Source: DSUN01 sp035527715
Lineage (GTDB): Bacteria > Planctomycetota > PUPC01 > DSUN01
Direction of reading: 5' to 3'
Assembly: GCA_035527715.1 (NCBI GenBank)
Contig: DATKZY010000092.1
Span: forward strand, 1 to 32,811
Length of the DNA: 32,811 nt
In this document: positions 24,199-32,685 of the stretch, in pieces
Position numbering within the stretch: position 1 is the first letter of the stretch
Layout: each line of letters begins with the position of its first letter
Translations under genes and position numbers: made by a program
Notes under the pieces: model-generated
The model's input: the letters and a program-made list of their open reading frames with translations, nothing else
What the model was told of the DNA's origin: nothing
Database searches by the model: none

Positions 24199-26526
24199 GT
24201 GCGGCGGATAACGAGCGTGTTCTGTATCGCCCTGCTGACAGGGGATTGCCTGAGGGCAGCTATGGGGGCCGCCACGCCTAAGGAACGGTCTGGTACGGAC
24301 GCCGATGTTCCGTCGTTCCTCTGGGCGGCGAAGCTGTTCCCGTTGCCCGGCACCAAGCGCATCTACCTGCACCAGCCGTGTGACTATCGAATCGTGCAAG
24401 CCCGGCCCGACCTCAAGTTCCAGATGAAACCGGCAACCCGCGGCGGAGAGGTCACCGGCTTCGGCTTTGTGATCGTCAAAGGGGGGCAGCCCGAATCTTT
24501 CGACTTCACGAGGACCCAGCAGCAATTCGAGGACCACGCGCTTCCCTTGCTCACGCAGAGGATCGCCCAGTCGGGCTTTGTCTTCCAGCAGACCGCGTTC
24601 ACGGCTGCCGGCCCGTCCGGTCGCCGGCTCCTGATGATACGGCTGCGCGTGACACCTGAGGACAGCGCGTCGCCTCGGACTCTTACGCTCGGCTGGCTCT
24701 CCGTGAGACAGCCGCACGGGCGTTTTCACTCCCATCCGAACGAGGACTACATCGTTTTCGAGCCCTGGGCGCCGGCTTGGCAGGCGTATCTCGACCTGCG
24801 CTGCGACGAAGGGGTGTTGCACGACGGCAACGTCGTCTTCTTGGCGATCCGCGGCGGCGAAAACGTGTCGCTCGGCCCCGGCAGTGGTCCGAAGGGCCCG
24901 CTCGCCTTGACGCTTTCCTTCGACCGTGCCAGGGAGGCGGTGATCGAAGTGGTCGTTCCGTACGAACCCGTGTTTCGGAGGCAGGACGCCAAGCAGCTTT
25001 TGTCGCTCTCGTTCGACGAAGCCTACTCGCGGCAGGCTCGCCTGTGGAAGCAGCAACTGGACAGGGCCGCGCGAATCGAGGTCCCCGAGCCCATGGTCGA
25101 GCAAATCTATCGGACGCTCACGCTCAATAACCTTCAGTTCCTAGGGAACACGCCGGGCGTTGCCTACCTCAAGCCCGGCCAGGGCGGGTTCAACAACTTC
25201 TCCGTGGTCTACGGCTGGGAGTCCTCGTGTTTTCTCACTATCATGGACAAGCAGGGCTACGGAGACGAGGTCCGCCGCGTGTTGGACTACTTCCTCACCA
25301 CGCAACAGGGGACCCACGGCCCGGATGGCGATATCTCGACGGCGGAAGGGGCGTTCCGGCCCCACATTCATTGGATGTGCGAGACCGGCGCGATCCTCCG
25401 CGTGTTTGCCGAACACGCCCTGTGCAGGCAAGACGCGGCCGAGCTCCGCCGCGACTCGCCCGCGTTGCTGAAGGCGGCCCGGTGGATTCAGGGACAGCGG
25501 GCGCGCACCAAACAGGCCGGCCCCGACGGCAGGAAGGTCCCGCACTATGGCCTGATGCCGCGCGGACGCGGCACAGATTGGCCCGACAAGGGCTACCAGT
25601 TCTTCACCGACGCCTACACATGGCAAGGCCTGGACCGCCTGGCTGCAGCCTACGAGTCGGCCGGCCTGCCGGAGGCCATGCTGCTGCGCGAGGAGGCCGA
25701 CGACTACCGCCGGTGCATTCTTGCCGCCGTGGCCGGTGCGATCAAGCCGCATCCCCTCGACCCGTCGCTCCAATGGGTCCCCGACGAGGTCTATGAGGAT
25801 CCAGCCAAGGCTTTGCCGAGGACAATCCACGCGGGCCCGCAAGGGCTGCTCGGCGCGGGCCTCCTCGCCGCGGACAATCCGCTCGTGCCGGCCATCGAGG
25901 CCTCGTTACGAAAAGCCGGCTGCTTGAACGACCTCTTTGCGTTCCGCATGAAAATGATGGAAGACGCGACGTTGAAAGCACTTCAGGAGCGGTCGGCCGG
26001 CGGCAAGGTGGACTTGTACTATACCACGACCCGCGAGCGGACGTGGCATCGCATCTGGCTCGAACGCGGCGAACGATTGAAGGCCCTGCGCTATTTCTAT
26101 ATGACGCTGGCCTACGGGACCTCCCGCGACGTCCACTTGGTCCACGAACGGTTTTGCCCCCAGCTTCCGTGGCTCCTGCCGTGGCAACCCAACGCCAGCG
26201 GTAACGGACGCGTGCTGGAGATGATCCTCAACACGCTCGTCTTCGAGAAGGGCGACGCGCTTTGCCTCCTGTACGGCGCGCCCGACGCTTGGTTCGCCGC
26301 CAAACAGCCGCTTGGTGTCACGGGGCTTCACACGTCGTTCGGCGCGTTCTCGTTCCGCCTGACCCCGACCGACGGGCCCGGCTCGTATCGGTTCACCTAC
26401 GAATGCGATGGGCGCGTGCCTTCACGGTTCCTACTTGCGATTCCGACGGGCGACAGCACAGAGGCCCGGCGCATCGTGGAAGTTGCGGGGCAGAACAAGG
26501 CAACCGCGACGCACGCCATTCCGTGA
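24199..26526 (+). CDS. Exported six-hairpin glycosidase-like protein (second)
   Basis: A 775-residue protein. A short signal-like N-terminus (RRITSVFCIALLTGDCLRAAMGA) is followed by a beta-rich half to about residue 290. A helical (alpha/alpha)6-type region begins near PEPMVEQIYRTLTLNNLQF and includes GGFNNFSVVYGWESSCFLTIMD-type strands, GDISTAEGAFRPHIHWMCETG, YQFFTDAYTWQGLDRLAAAYE and YFYMTLAYGTSRDVHLVHE. A beta C-terminus ends it. Six-hairpin proteins are glycosidases or lyases; no family-specific catalytic pair can be assigned. The GTG at 24199 is chosen because AGGAGG (24188-24193) lies 5 nt upstream and the signal sequence begins there; in-frame ATGs upstream lack this. Codon use is somewhat less GC-biased than in its neighbours. 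The next gene, 19 nt on, is truncated. Confidence 0.75.
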   Translation: MRRITSVFCIALLTGDCLRAAMGAATPKERSGTDADVPSFLWAAKLFPLPGTKRIYLHQPCDYRIVQARPDLKFQMKPATRGGEVTGFGFVIVKGGQPESFDFTRTQQQFEDHALPLLTQRIAQSGFVFQQTAFTAAGPSGRRLLMIRLRVTPEDSASPRTLTLGWLSVRQPHGRFHSHPNEDYIVFEPWAPAWQAYLDLRCDEGVLHDGNVVFLAIRGGENVSLGPGSGPKGPLALTLSFDRAREAVIEVVVPYEPVFRRQDAKQLLSLSFDEAYSRQARLWKQQLDRAARIEVPEPMVEQIYRTLTLNNLQFLGNTPGVAYLKPGQGGFNNFSVVYGWESSCFLTIMDKQGYGDEVRRVLDYFLTTQQGTHGPDGDISTAEGAFRPHIHWMCETGAILRVFAEHALCRQDAAELRRDSPALLKAARWIQGQRARTKQAGPDGRKVPHYGLMPRGRGTDWPDKGYQFFTDAYTWQGLDRLAAAYESAGLPEAMLLREEADDYRRCILAAVAGAIKPHPLDPSLQWVPDEVYEDPAKALPRTIHAGPQGLLGAGLLAADNPLVPAIEASLRKAGCLNDLFAFRMKMMEDATLKALQERSAGGKVDLYYTTTRERTWHRIWLERGERLKALRYFYMTLAYGTSRDVHLVHERFCPQLPWLLPWQPNASGNGRVLEMILNTLVFEKGDALCLLYGAPDAWFAAKQPLGVTGLHTSFGAFSFRLTPTDGPGSYRFTYECDGRVPSRFLLAIPTGDSTEARRIVEVAGQNKATATHAIP

Positions 26527-26545
26527 ATCTGAGGAGTGTCTGAGG

Positions 26546-26640
26546 GTGGAGACTTCTCGACGCGGCTTCATCAGGGGGGCGGGTGCGGCCGGGTTGATCA
26601 GCTTCTTCGGTCCGGCAGTGGGCGACGAGGCCCGTACCCG
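26546..26640 (+). pseudogene. Truncated Tat-signal gene cut by element B copy 2
   Basis: A GTG at 26546 follows GAGGAG (26531-26536) and encodes METSRRGFIRGAGAAGLISF, then FGPAVGDEARTR. This is a clear twin-arginine signal (SRRGFI). Coding stops being credible at 26641, where the inverted repeat of element B begins. It lies 19 nt after the six-hairpin gene, so it was the second gene of that operon. The mature domain is lost, so the function is unknown. Confidence 0.7.
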
Positions 26641-26862
26641 GTGTCACATCTCCAAATGTCAATTATCGGTGGGAACCGGTTTGAGATCATCGCACGCGAG
26701 TTGCGTCTTGGCTTCCCGCCGGCCGCAGGTGTAGGATGAGGCGGTGGGCACACGCCTCGTCGGCCCAGGTTGCCCCTGCGCCGAACCGCCACTTGGCAGC
26801 GTCTCAGGCCCGCAAGTCGGGCTGGACAAGGAGGGGATAATTGATATTTGAAGATGTGACAC
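26641..26862. mobile_element. Element family B, copy 2, 222 bp with 26-bp imperfect TIRs
   Basis: The ends 26641-26666 (GTGTCACATCTCCAAATG...) and 26837-26862 (...TTTGAAGATGTGACAC) are inverted repeats with two mismatches. Only CCG is shared by the flanks, so a 3-bp target duplication is possible but unproven. The interior aligns to copy 1 (about 26667-26733). There is no transposase. Both borders cut coding sequences. Confidence 0.75.
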
Positions 26863-27911
26863 CCGCCCTCGGCGACTACTGGGTCGCGGTCGGGGTCCCG
26901 CTGAATGCCGAGGGGAACAATGATATACAGGTAGAAGCCAGGGACGCCGTGGGCCGCTCGGGCTACGACAGCGTGTCCGTGGCCCGCGACACCCAGGACC
27001 CCGAGGTCGAGATCACCTCGCCCGAGAACAACGACAAGGTCCACACCAGGCTGATCACAGTGAGCGGCACGGTGAGCGACGCGACGCTCTACGACGTGAA
27101 GGTGAACGGCGCGCCCGCAGAGATTGACGGGGAGACGTTCACCGCCGTGGACGTGCCGCTGGAGGCCGAAGGGGCAAACACGGTCACGGCCGTGGCCCGC
27201 GACGGCGTGGGGCACGAGAGCGAGAGCTCGATCACGGCTGTGCGGAGCCTGCCGCCGGTCCTGGCCATCACGAGCATCGTCTTCTCCGAGCAGTCCACCG
27301 AGGAGCAGGCGAAGGTGAACTTCGGTCGCAAAGCCTCACGAAGTTCCAATGGGGGCTCCGCCCCTCTTGTGCTGCGCGACGCTGCGCCGGCTCGCGTCGC
27401 TCCGCTGTCACCCCTTGGAGGGGAAACACTCTCCCCTCCAAGCCTCCCCGGCCAGCCGCGGAACATCAGAGTTCCGCGTCTGAAGATCATCGGGACGGTG
27501 GACGACGCCTCGGCGAGCGTCTGCTGCGGCGAGGTGGTGGGCACCAACGACGGCGGGGAGTTCGTGATTGACGGCGTGAACGTCTACGCGGGCACCAACA
27601 TCCTCACCGTCACGGCCACGGACGACGACGGCCAGTCCACGAGCGTGGCTGCCGTGGTGGACCTCGACCCCGGCGACGGGAGCTACGACCTGCCCGGCGG
27701 GGGCGAGAGCGGCGACGTGCCTCCTCCGCCCATCCTCACCTGCACGCCGCTGACCGTGGACGAGGGCGGCGGGGAAAAGATGGGGGCCGGGGGGATGGCG
27801 GGAAACAAATCCTTCCGGTGGCAAGAGAGGGCGCCTTTGCGGAGCGTTGGGAGAGTGTCGGCCAACTCGAGCGGGGCAATCGGGAATCCTCAGTGGCTTG
27901 GCCGAAGATGA
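26863..27911 (+). pseudogene. Fragment of an Ig-like/bacterial adhesion-type repeat protein
   Basis: The reading frame begins inside an Ig-like repeat (YWVAVGVPLNAEGNNDIQV) with no start of its own; a TTG within element B could serve. It continues with repeats of about 80-90 residues: SVSVARDTQDPEVEITSPEN, ITVSGTVSDATLYDVKVNG, VPLEAEGANTVTAVARDGVG, LKIIGTVDDASAS and NILTVTATDDDGQSTSVAAV. These resemble the Ig-like modules of exported glucodextranase-type and adhesion proteins. A 171-bp hairpin block (27318-27488) sits in frame between repeats. After TCTPLTVDEGG the sequence turns into non-domain residues and stops at 27909-27911. N-terminus and C-terminus both look lost, so this is a decaying gene. 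Confidence 0.7.
27318..27488. repeat. Five-hairpin palindromic insertion inside the Ig-repeat gene
   Basis: In order: AACTTCG/CGAAGTT (27318-27345), GGGGC/GCCCC (27352-27364), GCGACGC/GCGTCGC (27376-27400), CTTGGAGGGG/CCCCTCCAAG (27414-27442) and CGCGGAAC/GTTCCGCG (27467-27488). The block adds 57 codons without a stop and does not look like Ig domain sequence. It resembles a palindromic repetitive element inserted in a gene. No flanking duplication is evident. Confidence 0.7.
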
Positions 27912-27969
27912 CGGCTGGAGGATCCGGCAGCGTGCGGCCACATGAGGCTCACGAGACCTCCCCCATGAA

Positions 27970-28081
27970 CCTGCCGACTCTGCCGACATTGCCGACTTAC
28001 AAGCTGTTGGGGCTTGCTCCCGAGGCAGCCACAATCTGTTGGGCGCTTCGGCGTAAAGTTGTAAGTTGAGACCTGACCCCA
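27970..28081. repeat. 9-nt-period repeat and REP-like inverted repeat
   Basis: CTGCCGACT, CTGCCGACA and TTGCCGACT run in tandem from about 27971. ACTTACAA (27995-28002) and TTGTAAGT (28059-28066) are inverted repeats 56 nt apart, followed by GAGACCTGACCCC. That tail recalls REP/RAYT-type intergenic elements, from memory only. Confidence 0.45.
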
Positions 28082-28117
28082 CCGTGCGGAAAAGCGGTCG
28101 ACTCTGGCGAGTCTGCG

Positions 28118-28300
28118 CGACTCTGAGCCGGAAGGCCGAGAATCGGCGATTCTCGAGTCGGGAAACCGAGAAACCCATACGACTCTGAGCCGGAGAGGCG
28201 AGAACAGCCAAATGGGTGCGCCGGAAATGGAGAACCCCCGCGCGACTCTGAGCCGGAAGGCCGAGAATCGCCAAACGGCGAGTCGGGGCCGGCCCTCCTG
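28118..28300. repeat. Three tandem repeats of about 62 bp
   Basis: CGACTCTGAGCCGGAAGGCC opens units at 28118, 28180 (variant) and 28243, with a period of 62-63 bp. Units 1 and 3 share 28 identical bases. The spacers between them also resemble each other and the repeat (GAGTCGG, GAGAA). Together with the preceding feature this accounts for most of the 410-nt gene-free stretch between 27912 and 28321. Nothing else is recognised there. Confidence 0.85.
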
Positions 28301-28321
28301 ATGAGGAGGCGTGAGGTGGTT

Positions 28322-29209
28322 TCAGAGGAGGTCGAGGCGGCGGACGACTTCGGTCATCGAGGAGGGGCGCTTCTGGGCGCGGCGCTCGCAGGACTGGAGG
28401 ATGAGTTCCTCGAGGCCGGGGGGGCACTTGGGATTCCTGTCGCGCACGCTGTCGGAGCGGCCCGCGTAGCCGACGGTGAGGCCGGCCCCTCCGCTCATGC
28501 CACCGAGGGCGGGGCGGTTGGCCTGGCCGGTGAGCACGAAGTACATGGTGGCGCCGAGGCCGTAGACGTCGGTGCGGGCGTCGAGGGGGAGCCCTTTGAG
28601 CTGCTCGTAGGCCATGAACTCGGCCGTGCCCTGGATGCGCCCCGGGGGTTCGCTGAAGAAGCGCGCGAGCCCAAAGTCGATCAGCTTCACGTGGCCATCG
28701 CGCGTGATGAAGATGTGGTGGGGCTTCATGTCGGCGTGGAGGATCTGGTGGGTGTGGAGGTAGGCCAGGCCCATCGCCGCCTCGCGGTAGAAGCGGATGA
28801 AGTCGGCCATCTCGTAGTCGCTCCTCTCCCGCAGGCTCGCGCCGGCCACGTACTCCATGATGAGGTCGTAGCCGCGGGGGAAGAACAGCTTGCGGAGGGT
28901 CACCAGGGAGTCGACCCGGACGATGTGGGGGGAGTAGGTGGACTTGTCGAGGGTGGAGAGGATTCGGTATTCGTTGCGGATTTGCTCGAAGAAGCTGCCA
29001 TAGTTGAGGCGGGCGTACCGGCCGAGGCGGCGGCTGCCGGAGCGCACGTCGCGGCGGGCCCGCTCGATGCCGGCAACGGTCTTGCGGGTCACGTGCTTGA
29101 TGGCGCAGAGGGCCCCGGTGGCCGTCTCGCGGGCCTTGTAGACGACGCTGCCGGCGCCGTTGCCCACGAGTTCGAGCAACTCATATCCCTTGAGGTCGGG
29201 CTTCGGCAT
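28322..29209 (-). CDS. Soluble Hanks-type Ser/Thr protein kinase
   Basis: A 295-residue protein that is almost entirely a kinase domain. It has glycine loop GNGAGSVVYK (16-25), ATP lysine in CAIKHV (Lys38), alpha-C Glu in IRNEYRIL (Glu80), catalytic loop HADMKPHHIFI (Asp160) and metal motif LIDFGLA (Asp178). The usual Asn of the catalytic loop (HRDxKxxN) is His165, and the APE-like motif reads FMAYEQ. The kinase may be weak or use one metal differently, but Lys, both Asps and the alpha-C Glu remain. There is no membrane helix or sensor domain, unlike many planctomycete kinases. GAGAGGG precedes the ATG at 29209. It is 214 nt downstream of metW and has its own promoter candidate. Target unknown. 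Confidence 0.88.
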   Translation of the reverse strand: MPKPDLKGYELLELVGNGAGSVVYKARETATGALCAIKHVTRKTVAGIERARRDVRSGSRRLGRYARLNYGSFFEQIRNEYRILSTLDKSTYSPHIVRVDSLVTLRKLFFPRGYDLIMEYVAGASLRERSDYEMADFIRFYREAAMGLAYLHTHQILHADMKPHHIFITRDGHVKLIDFGLARFFSEPPGRIQGTAEFMAYEQLKGLPLDARTDVYGLGATMYFVLTGQANRPALGGMSGGAGLTVGYAGRSDSVRDRNPKCPPGLEELILQSCERRAQKRPSSMTEVVRRLDLL

Positions 29210-29372
29210 GGAACCCTCTCAGATGCGCGTCACGTGATGTCGAAACGCCTGGCAGGCCAGGCCGGGGTGAGCCTGCGCGCGGAACACGGCAAGCCGGCGG
29301 GCCAGGCCGCATCAGGCCGGCCGGCCCTGCATCTGCCCCCCAGGGTGCCCCTGTGGGCGGCATACACTCATG

Positions 29373-29401
29373 AGTCTACAATCTTCCCTGTCAGCGGTCA
29401 A
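29373..29401 (-). promoter_or_regulatory. Promoter candidate for the kinase gene
   Basis: Minus strand: TTGACC (29401-29396), 17-nt spacer, TAGACT (29378-29373). It would leave a leader of about 160 nt, rich in GGCC and CAGGCC motifs. Confidence 0.4.
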
Positions 29402-29423
29402 GCGCCGCGCGGGCGCGGGCGGG

Positions 29424-30059
29424 TCAGCGGCCGGCCGGGCTGCGCGAGACGACGTAGATGCCCAACTGGGCAAAGGTGTTCGGGAGTGCCCAGGCCAGGG
29501 CTCGGGAGACCGGGCCTCCGCTCGCCACGAAGCGCTCCTGCTCGATGCGGATGCCGCTCTCCCCACAGAAATCCCGAAAATCGTTCAGCGCCATCACGTG
29601 CCCCGTCGGGGTCGTGTACCACGGGTCCTTGAAGCAGCCGGCCCGCGGCACGCGGCCGCGCGCGAGGAGACCCAGGCGGATGCGCCAGTAGCCGAAGTTG
29701 GGGATGGACACGATGCCGCGGCGCCCGACGCGCAGCATCTCCTGCACGACCAGGCCCGGGCGGCTCACGAGGTGGAGGATGAGGCTGAGGACCACGTAGT
29801 CGAACGAGCCGTCCTCGTAGTCCTGGAGGCCATCGTCAATGTTGCCCTGGCACACGGCGAGGCCCTGGGCCACGCAGTCCACCACGCGCTCGGGCTTCAC
29901 CTCGATGCCGCGCGCGGTGACGCCGCGCGCGCTCTCGAGGTGGGCCATGAGCTCGCCCTCGCCGCAGCCCAGGTCGAGCACGCGGGTGCCCGGCTCGATG
30001 AGAGCCGCGATCTCCAAGAGGTCTGGGCGCAGCCGGCCCCGGCTCGTCGTGGGGGACAC
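29424..30059 (-). CDS. metW: Methionine biosynthesis protein MetW (SAM-methyltransferase fold)
   Basis: A 211-residue MetW-type protein. The class I methyltransferase loop reads VLDLGCGEGELMAHL, then RGIEVKPE, GNIDDGL, SFDYVVLSLILHLV and IPNFGYWRIRL, all hallmarks of MetW. FKDPWYTTPTGHVMALNDFRDFC is also family-typical. In several bacteria MetW partners MetX for full homoserine acyltransferase activity. It begins with a GTG (30059) immediately after the TAG of metX, with no spacer, so it is translationally coupled and the partnership is supported by position. Length is typical. Confidence 0.93.
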   Translation of the reverse strand: MSPTTSRGRLRPDLLEIAALIEPGTRVLDLGCGEGELMAHLESARGVTARGIEVKPERVVDCVAQGLAVCQGNIDDGLQDYEDGSFDYVVLSLILHLVSRPGLVVQEMLRVGRRGIVSIPNFGYWRIRLGLLARGRVPRAGCFKDPWYTTPTGHVMALNDFRDFCGESGIRIEQERFVASGGPVSRALAWALPNTFAQLGIYVVSRSPAGR

Positions 30060-31274
30060 CTAGTGCCGCTCCTCGTCCAGTGCGCGGGCGTAGTTGAGCG
30101 CCAGGAAGTCCGAGATCACGCGGCTGATGCGCGCGCGCTCGAGCAGGAAGGCGTCGTGGCCGTAGTTCGAAGGGATCTCGTAGTACGAGAAGTGCGCGCA
30201 GTTCGCGCGCAGCGCCGAGACGATCTCCTTCGACTGGTACGGCGGGTACAACCAGTCCGAGCTGAACGCGATGACCAGGAAGCGCGCCCGCACGCCGCGG
30301 AACGCCGCGTCGAGCGAGCCGTGCTTGCCCGCGAGGTCGAAATAGTCCATCGCTCGCGTGATGTAGAGATACGAGTTCGCATCGAATCGCTCGACGAACG
30401 ACTGGCCCTGGTGCTTCAGGTAGCTCTCGACCTCGAAGTCCACGTCGAACTCGTAGCTGTAGTCGTTCTTGTCGCGGAGCTGCCGGCCGAATTTCTGGCG
30501 CATGGACTCGTCGCTGAGGTAGGTGATGTGGCCGAGCATGCGGGCGATGGCGAGGCCGCGGGTGGGCAGCTCGCCCTCGTAGTAGTCGCCGTCGCGGTAG
30601 TTCGGGTCGTCGAGGATGGCTTGGCGACCGACGACGTTGAACGCGATGCCCTGGGCCGTCAGCCGCGGGGTGGTGGCAATGGGGATAGCCGTCCAGATCC
30701 GGTCGGGATAGTTGATCGCCCATTCGAGCACCTGCATGCCGCCCAGCGAGCCACCGACGACGGTGAGCAGCGTCTCGATGCCCAGGTGGTCAATCAGCGC
30801 CTTCTGCGCCCGCACCATGTCGGCCATCGTCACGACCGGGAAGTCGCGCCCGTAGCGGCGGCCCGTGGCGGGGTTGACCGAAGAGGGGCCGGTCGAGCCC
30901 CTGCAGCCGCCGATGCAGTTCGGGCACACGACGAAGTAGCGGCGGGTGTCGAACGCCTTGCCCGGGCCGACCATGCCGTCCCACCAGCCGGGCTTCCTGT
31001 CGCTCGGCGACTGGTAGCCGGCCACGTGGGCGTCGCCGGAGAGGGCGTGGCAGAGGAGGACGGCGTTGCGCTTGCGCTCGTCGAGCTCGCCGTAGGTCTC
31101 GTAGGCGAGGGTGATCGGGCCGAGCCTGGCGCCGCTGTCGAGCGGCAGTTCGTTCGGCGGCTCGGCGAAGGTGAACGACTTCGTCTCCACGATGCCGACG
31201 GAGTCCGCCTGCTCCCACGGCGGCAGCTCGGGCCGCCCGATCACATGCTGCATCTGCGGTTCGTCGCCGGACAT
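30060..31274 (-). CDS. metX: Homoserine O-acyltransferase MetX
   Basis: A 404-residue alpha/beta hydrolase-fold enzyme that acylates homoserine (acetyl-CoA in most MetX enzymes, succinyl-CoA in some) on the way to methionine. The triad is visible: Ser176 in VVGGSLGGMQ, Asp340 in FSSDWLYPP and His373 in NYGHDAFL. Family motifs such as LAYETYGELD, LCHALSGDAHVAG and NCIGGCRGSTGPSS are intact. Whether it uses acetyl- or succinyl-CoA cannot be decided by eye. It lies between metY, 12 nt upstream, and metW, which abuts its stop, forming one operon. Confidence 0.95.
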   Translation of the reverse strand: MSGDEPQMQHVIGRPELPPWEQADSVGIVETKSFTFAEPPNELPLDSGARLGPITLAYETYGELDERKRNAVLLCHALSGDAHVAGYQSPSDRKPGWWDGMVGPGKAFDTRRYFVVCPNCIGGCRGSTGPSSVNPATGRRYGRDFPVVTMADMVRAQKALIDHLGIETLLTVVGGSLGGMQVLEWAINYPDRIWTAIPIATTPRLTAQGIAFNVVGRQAILDDPNYRDGDYYEGELPTRGLAIARMLGHITYLSDESMRQKFGRQLRDKNDYSYEFDVDFEVESYLKHQGQSFVERFDANSYLYITRAMDYFDLAGKHGSLDAAFRGVRARFLVIAFSSDWLYPPYQSKEIVSALRANCAHFSYYEIPSNYGHDAFLLERARISRVISDFLALNYARALDEERH

Positions 31275-31286
31275 CGGACTCGGCCT

Positions 31287-32597
31287 CTACCTCTTGCCTC
31301 TTGCCCTACGGCTGGCCTTGAGGGCCAGATCCAGATCGGCAATGATGTCCTCCGCCGTCTCGATGCCCACCGAGAGGCGGACGAAGTCGGCCGTCACGCC
31401 GCAGGCGAGCTGCTGCTCGGGGTTGAGCTGGCTGTGGGTGGTGGACGCGGGGTGGATGACGAGGGTCTTCGCGTCGCCCACGTTGGCCAGGTGGCTGCAC
31501 AGTTGCACGGAGTTGATGAAGCGCTTGCCGGCCTCGAGGCCGCCCCTGATGCCGAAGCCGATCATCCCGCCGCAGCCCTTGGGCAGATAGCGCCGGGCCT
31601 TCCTGTGCGAGGGGTGCGACGGCAGGCCCGGGTACTTGACCCAGGTGACGTTGGGGTGCTTCTCCAGCCATCGGGCGATCCGGAGCGCATTCGAGCTGTG
31701 ACGCTCCATCCGTAGCGACAGGGTTTCGAGGCCGAGCAGGAAGAGGAAGGCATTGAAGGGGCTGAGGCAGCCGCCCAGGTCGCGGAGCATGTTCACCCGC
31801 GCCTTGGCAACGAACGCCGCCGGGCCAAACGCCTTGGCGTAGCTCAGGCCGTGGTAGCTGGGGTCGGGCTCCGTGAGCATCGGGAACTTGCCGCTCGCCG
31901 CCCAGTCGAACGTCCCGCCGTCCACCAGGACACCACCGATGGACGTGCCGTGGCCGCCGATGTACTTCGTGAGCGAGTGCATCACGATGTCGGCCCCGTG
32001 CTCGAACGGCCGGCACAGGTAGGGCGTGGCGAACGTGTTGTCCACCATCAGCGGCACGCCGGCCGCGTGGGCGATGCGGGCGATGGCTCGGAAGTCCGGC
32101 ACATCGAGGCCGGGGTTCCCGATGGTCTCGACGTAGACCAGCCGCGTCCGCTCGGTGATCGCCCTGCGGAAGCTCGCGGGGTCGCTCGGGTCCACGAAGA
32201 CGGTGTCCACGCCGTAGCGGCGGAGCGTGCAGTCCATCAGGGTCACGGTGCCGCCGTAGAGGTTGGTGGCGGCGACGACCTCGCTGCCCTCGTAGGCGAT
32301 GTTGAGGATGCCCGCGGTGCAGGCGGCCTGGCCGCTGGCGAAGGCGAGGGCGCCCACACCGCCTTCGAGGAGGGCGACGCGGTTCTCCAGCACCTCGGTC
32401 GTCGGGTTCATGATCCGCGTGTAGATGTAGCCCGGCTCCTCGAGGTTGAAGAGCCGCACGGCATGTTCCGTGTCGCGGAAGCAGTACGACGTGGTCTGGT
32501 AGATGGGCACGGCTCGCGAGCCGGTCGCGGGGTCCGGCTTCTGCCCGCCGTGTAGCTGCAACGTCTCGAATCCCGACTCCCGCTTGCCTTGCGCCAT
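31287..32597 (-). CDS. metY: O-acetylhomoserine sulfhydrylase (PLP-dependent)
   Basis: A 436-residue Cys/Met-metabolism PLP enzyme making homocysteine from O-acylhomoserine and sulfide. The PLP lysine is Lys211 in HSLTKYIGGHGTSIGG. Other marks are IYQTTSYCFRD, YTRIMNPTTEVLE, ASGQAACTAG, VDNTFATPYLCRP and VIHPASTTHSQL. Length and motif order fit MetY rather than the shorter cystathionine synthases/lyases. The ATG at 32597 has AGGAG 6 nt upstream. The frame stays open through an ATG at 32618 and into the MITE, which would give a false N-terminal extension. First gene of metY-metX-metW. Confidence 0.94.
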   Translation of the reverse strand: MAQGKRESGFETLQLHGGQKPDPATGSRAVPIYQTTSYCFRDTEHAVRLFNLEEPGYIYTRIMNPTTEVLENRVALLEGGVGALAFASGQAACTAGILNIAYEGSEVVAATNLYGGTVTLMDCTLRRYGVDTVFVDPSDPASFRRAITERTRLVYVETIGNPGLDVPDFRAIARIAHAAGVPLMVDNTFATPYLCRPFEHGADIVMHSLTKYIGGHGTSIGGVLVDGGTFDWAASGKFPMLTEPDPSYHGLSYAKAFGPAAFVAKARVNMLRDLGGCLSPFNAFLFLLGLETLSLRMERHSSNALRIARWLEKHPNVTWVKYPGLPSHPSHRKARRYLPKGCGGMIGFGIRGGLEAGKRFINSVQLCSHLANVGDAKTLVIHPASTTHSQLNPEQQLACGVTADFVRLSVGIETAEDIIADLDLALKASRRARGKR

Positions 32598-32639
32598 CGA
32601 GTGCTCCTGGTGGCTCATGCGCCCCGTCCACTTGGACCT

Positions 32640-32669
32640 ATGGTACTCCAAATGGCGGATTCGAGTCAA
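32640..32669 (-). promoter_or_regulatory. Promoter candidate for the metYXW operon
   Basis: Minus strand: TTGACT (32669-32664), 18-nt spacer, TACCAT (32645-32640). The family A element begins 17 bp further upstream, so the insertion just spares the -35 box. No riboswitch-like structure fits in the short leader. Confidence 0.45.
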
Positions 32670-32685
32670 TAGCCCTGCGCGGGAG

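Noticed and set aside
26841..26862. Element B supplying a genuine TTG start for the Ig-repeat protein
   Set aside because: There is no Shine-Dalgarno spacing support beyond a chance GGAGGGG, no signal peptide, and the Ig domain begins mid-fold. More likely a truncated gene.
28118..28270. Possible CRISPR array (28-bp repeats, 34-35 bp spacers)
   Set aside because: Only three units, one of them degenerate, and the 'spacers' resemble the repeat and each other. No cas genes nearby. Treated as tandem repeats.
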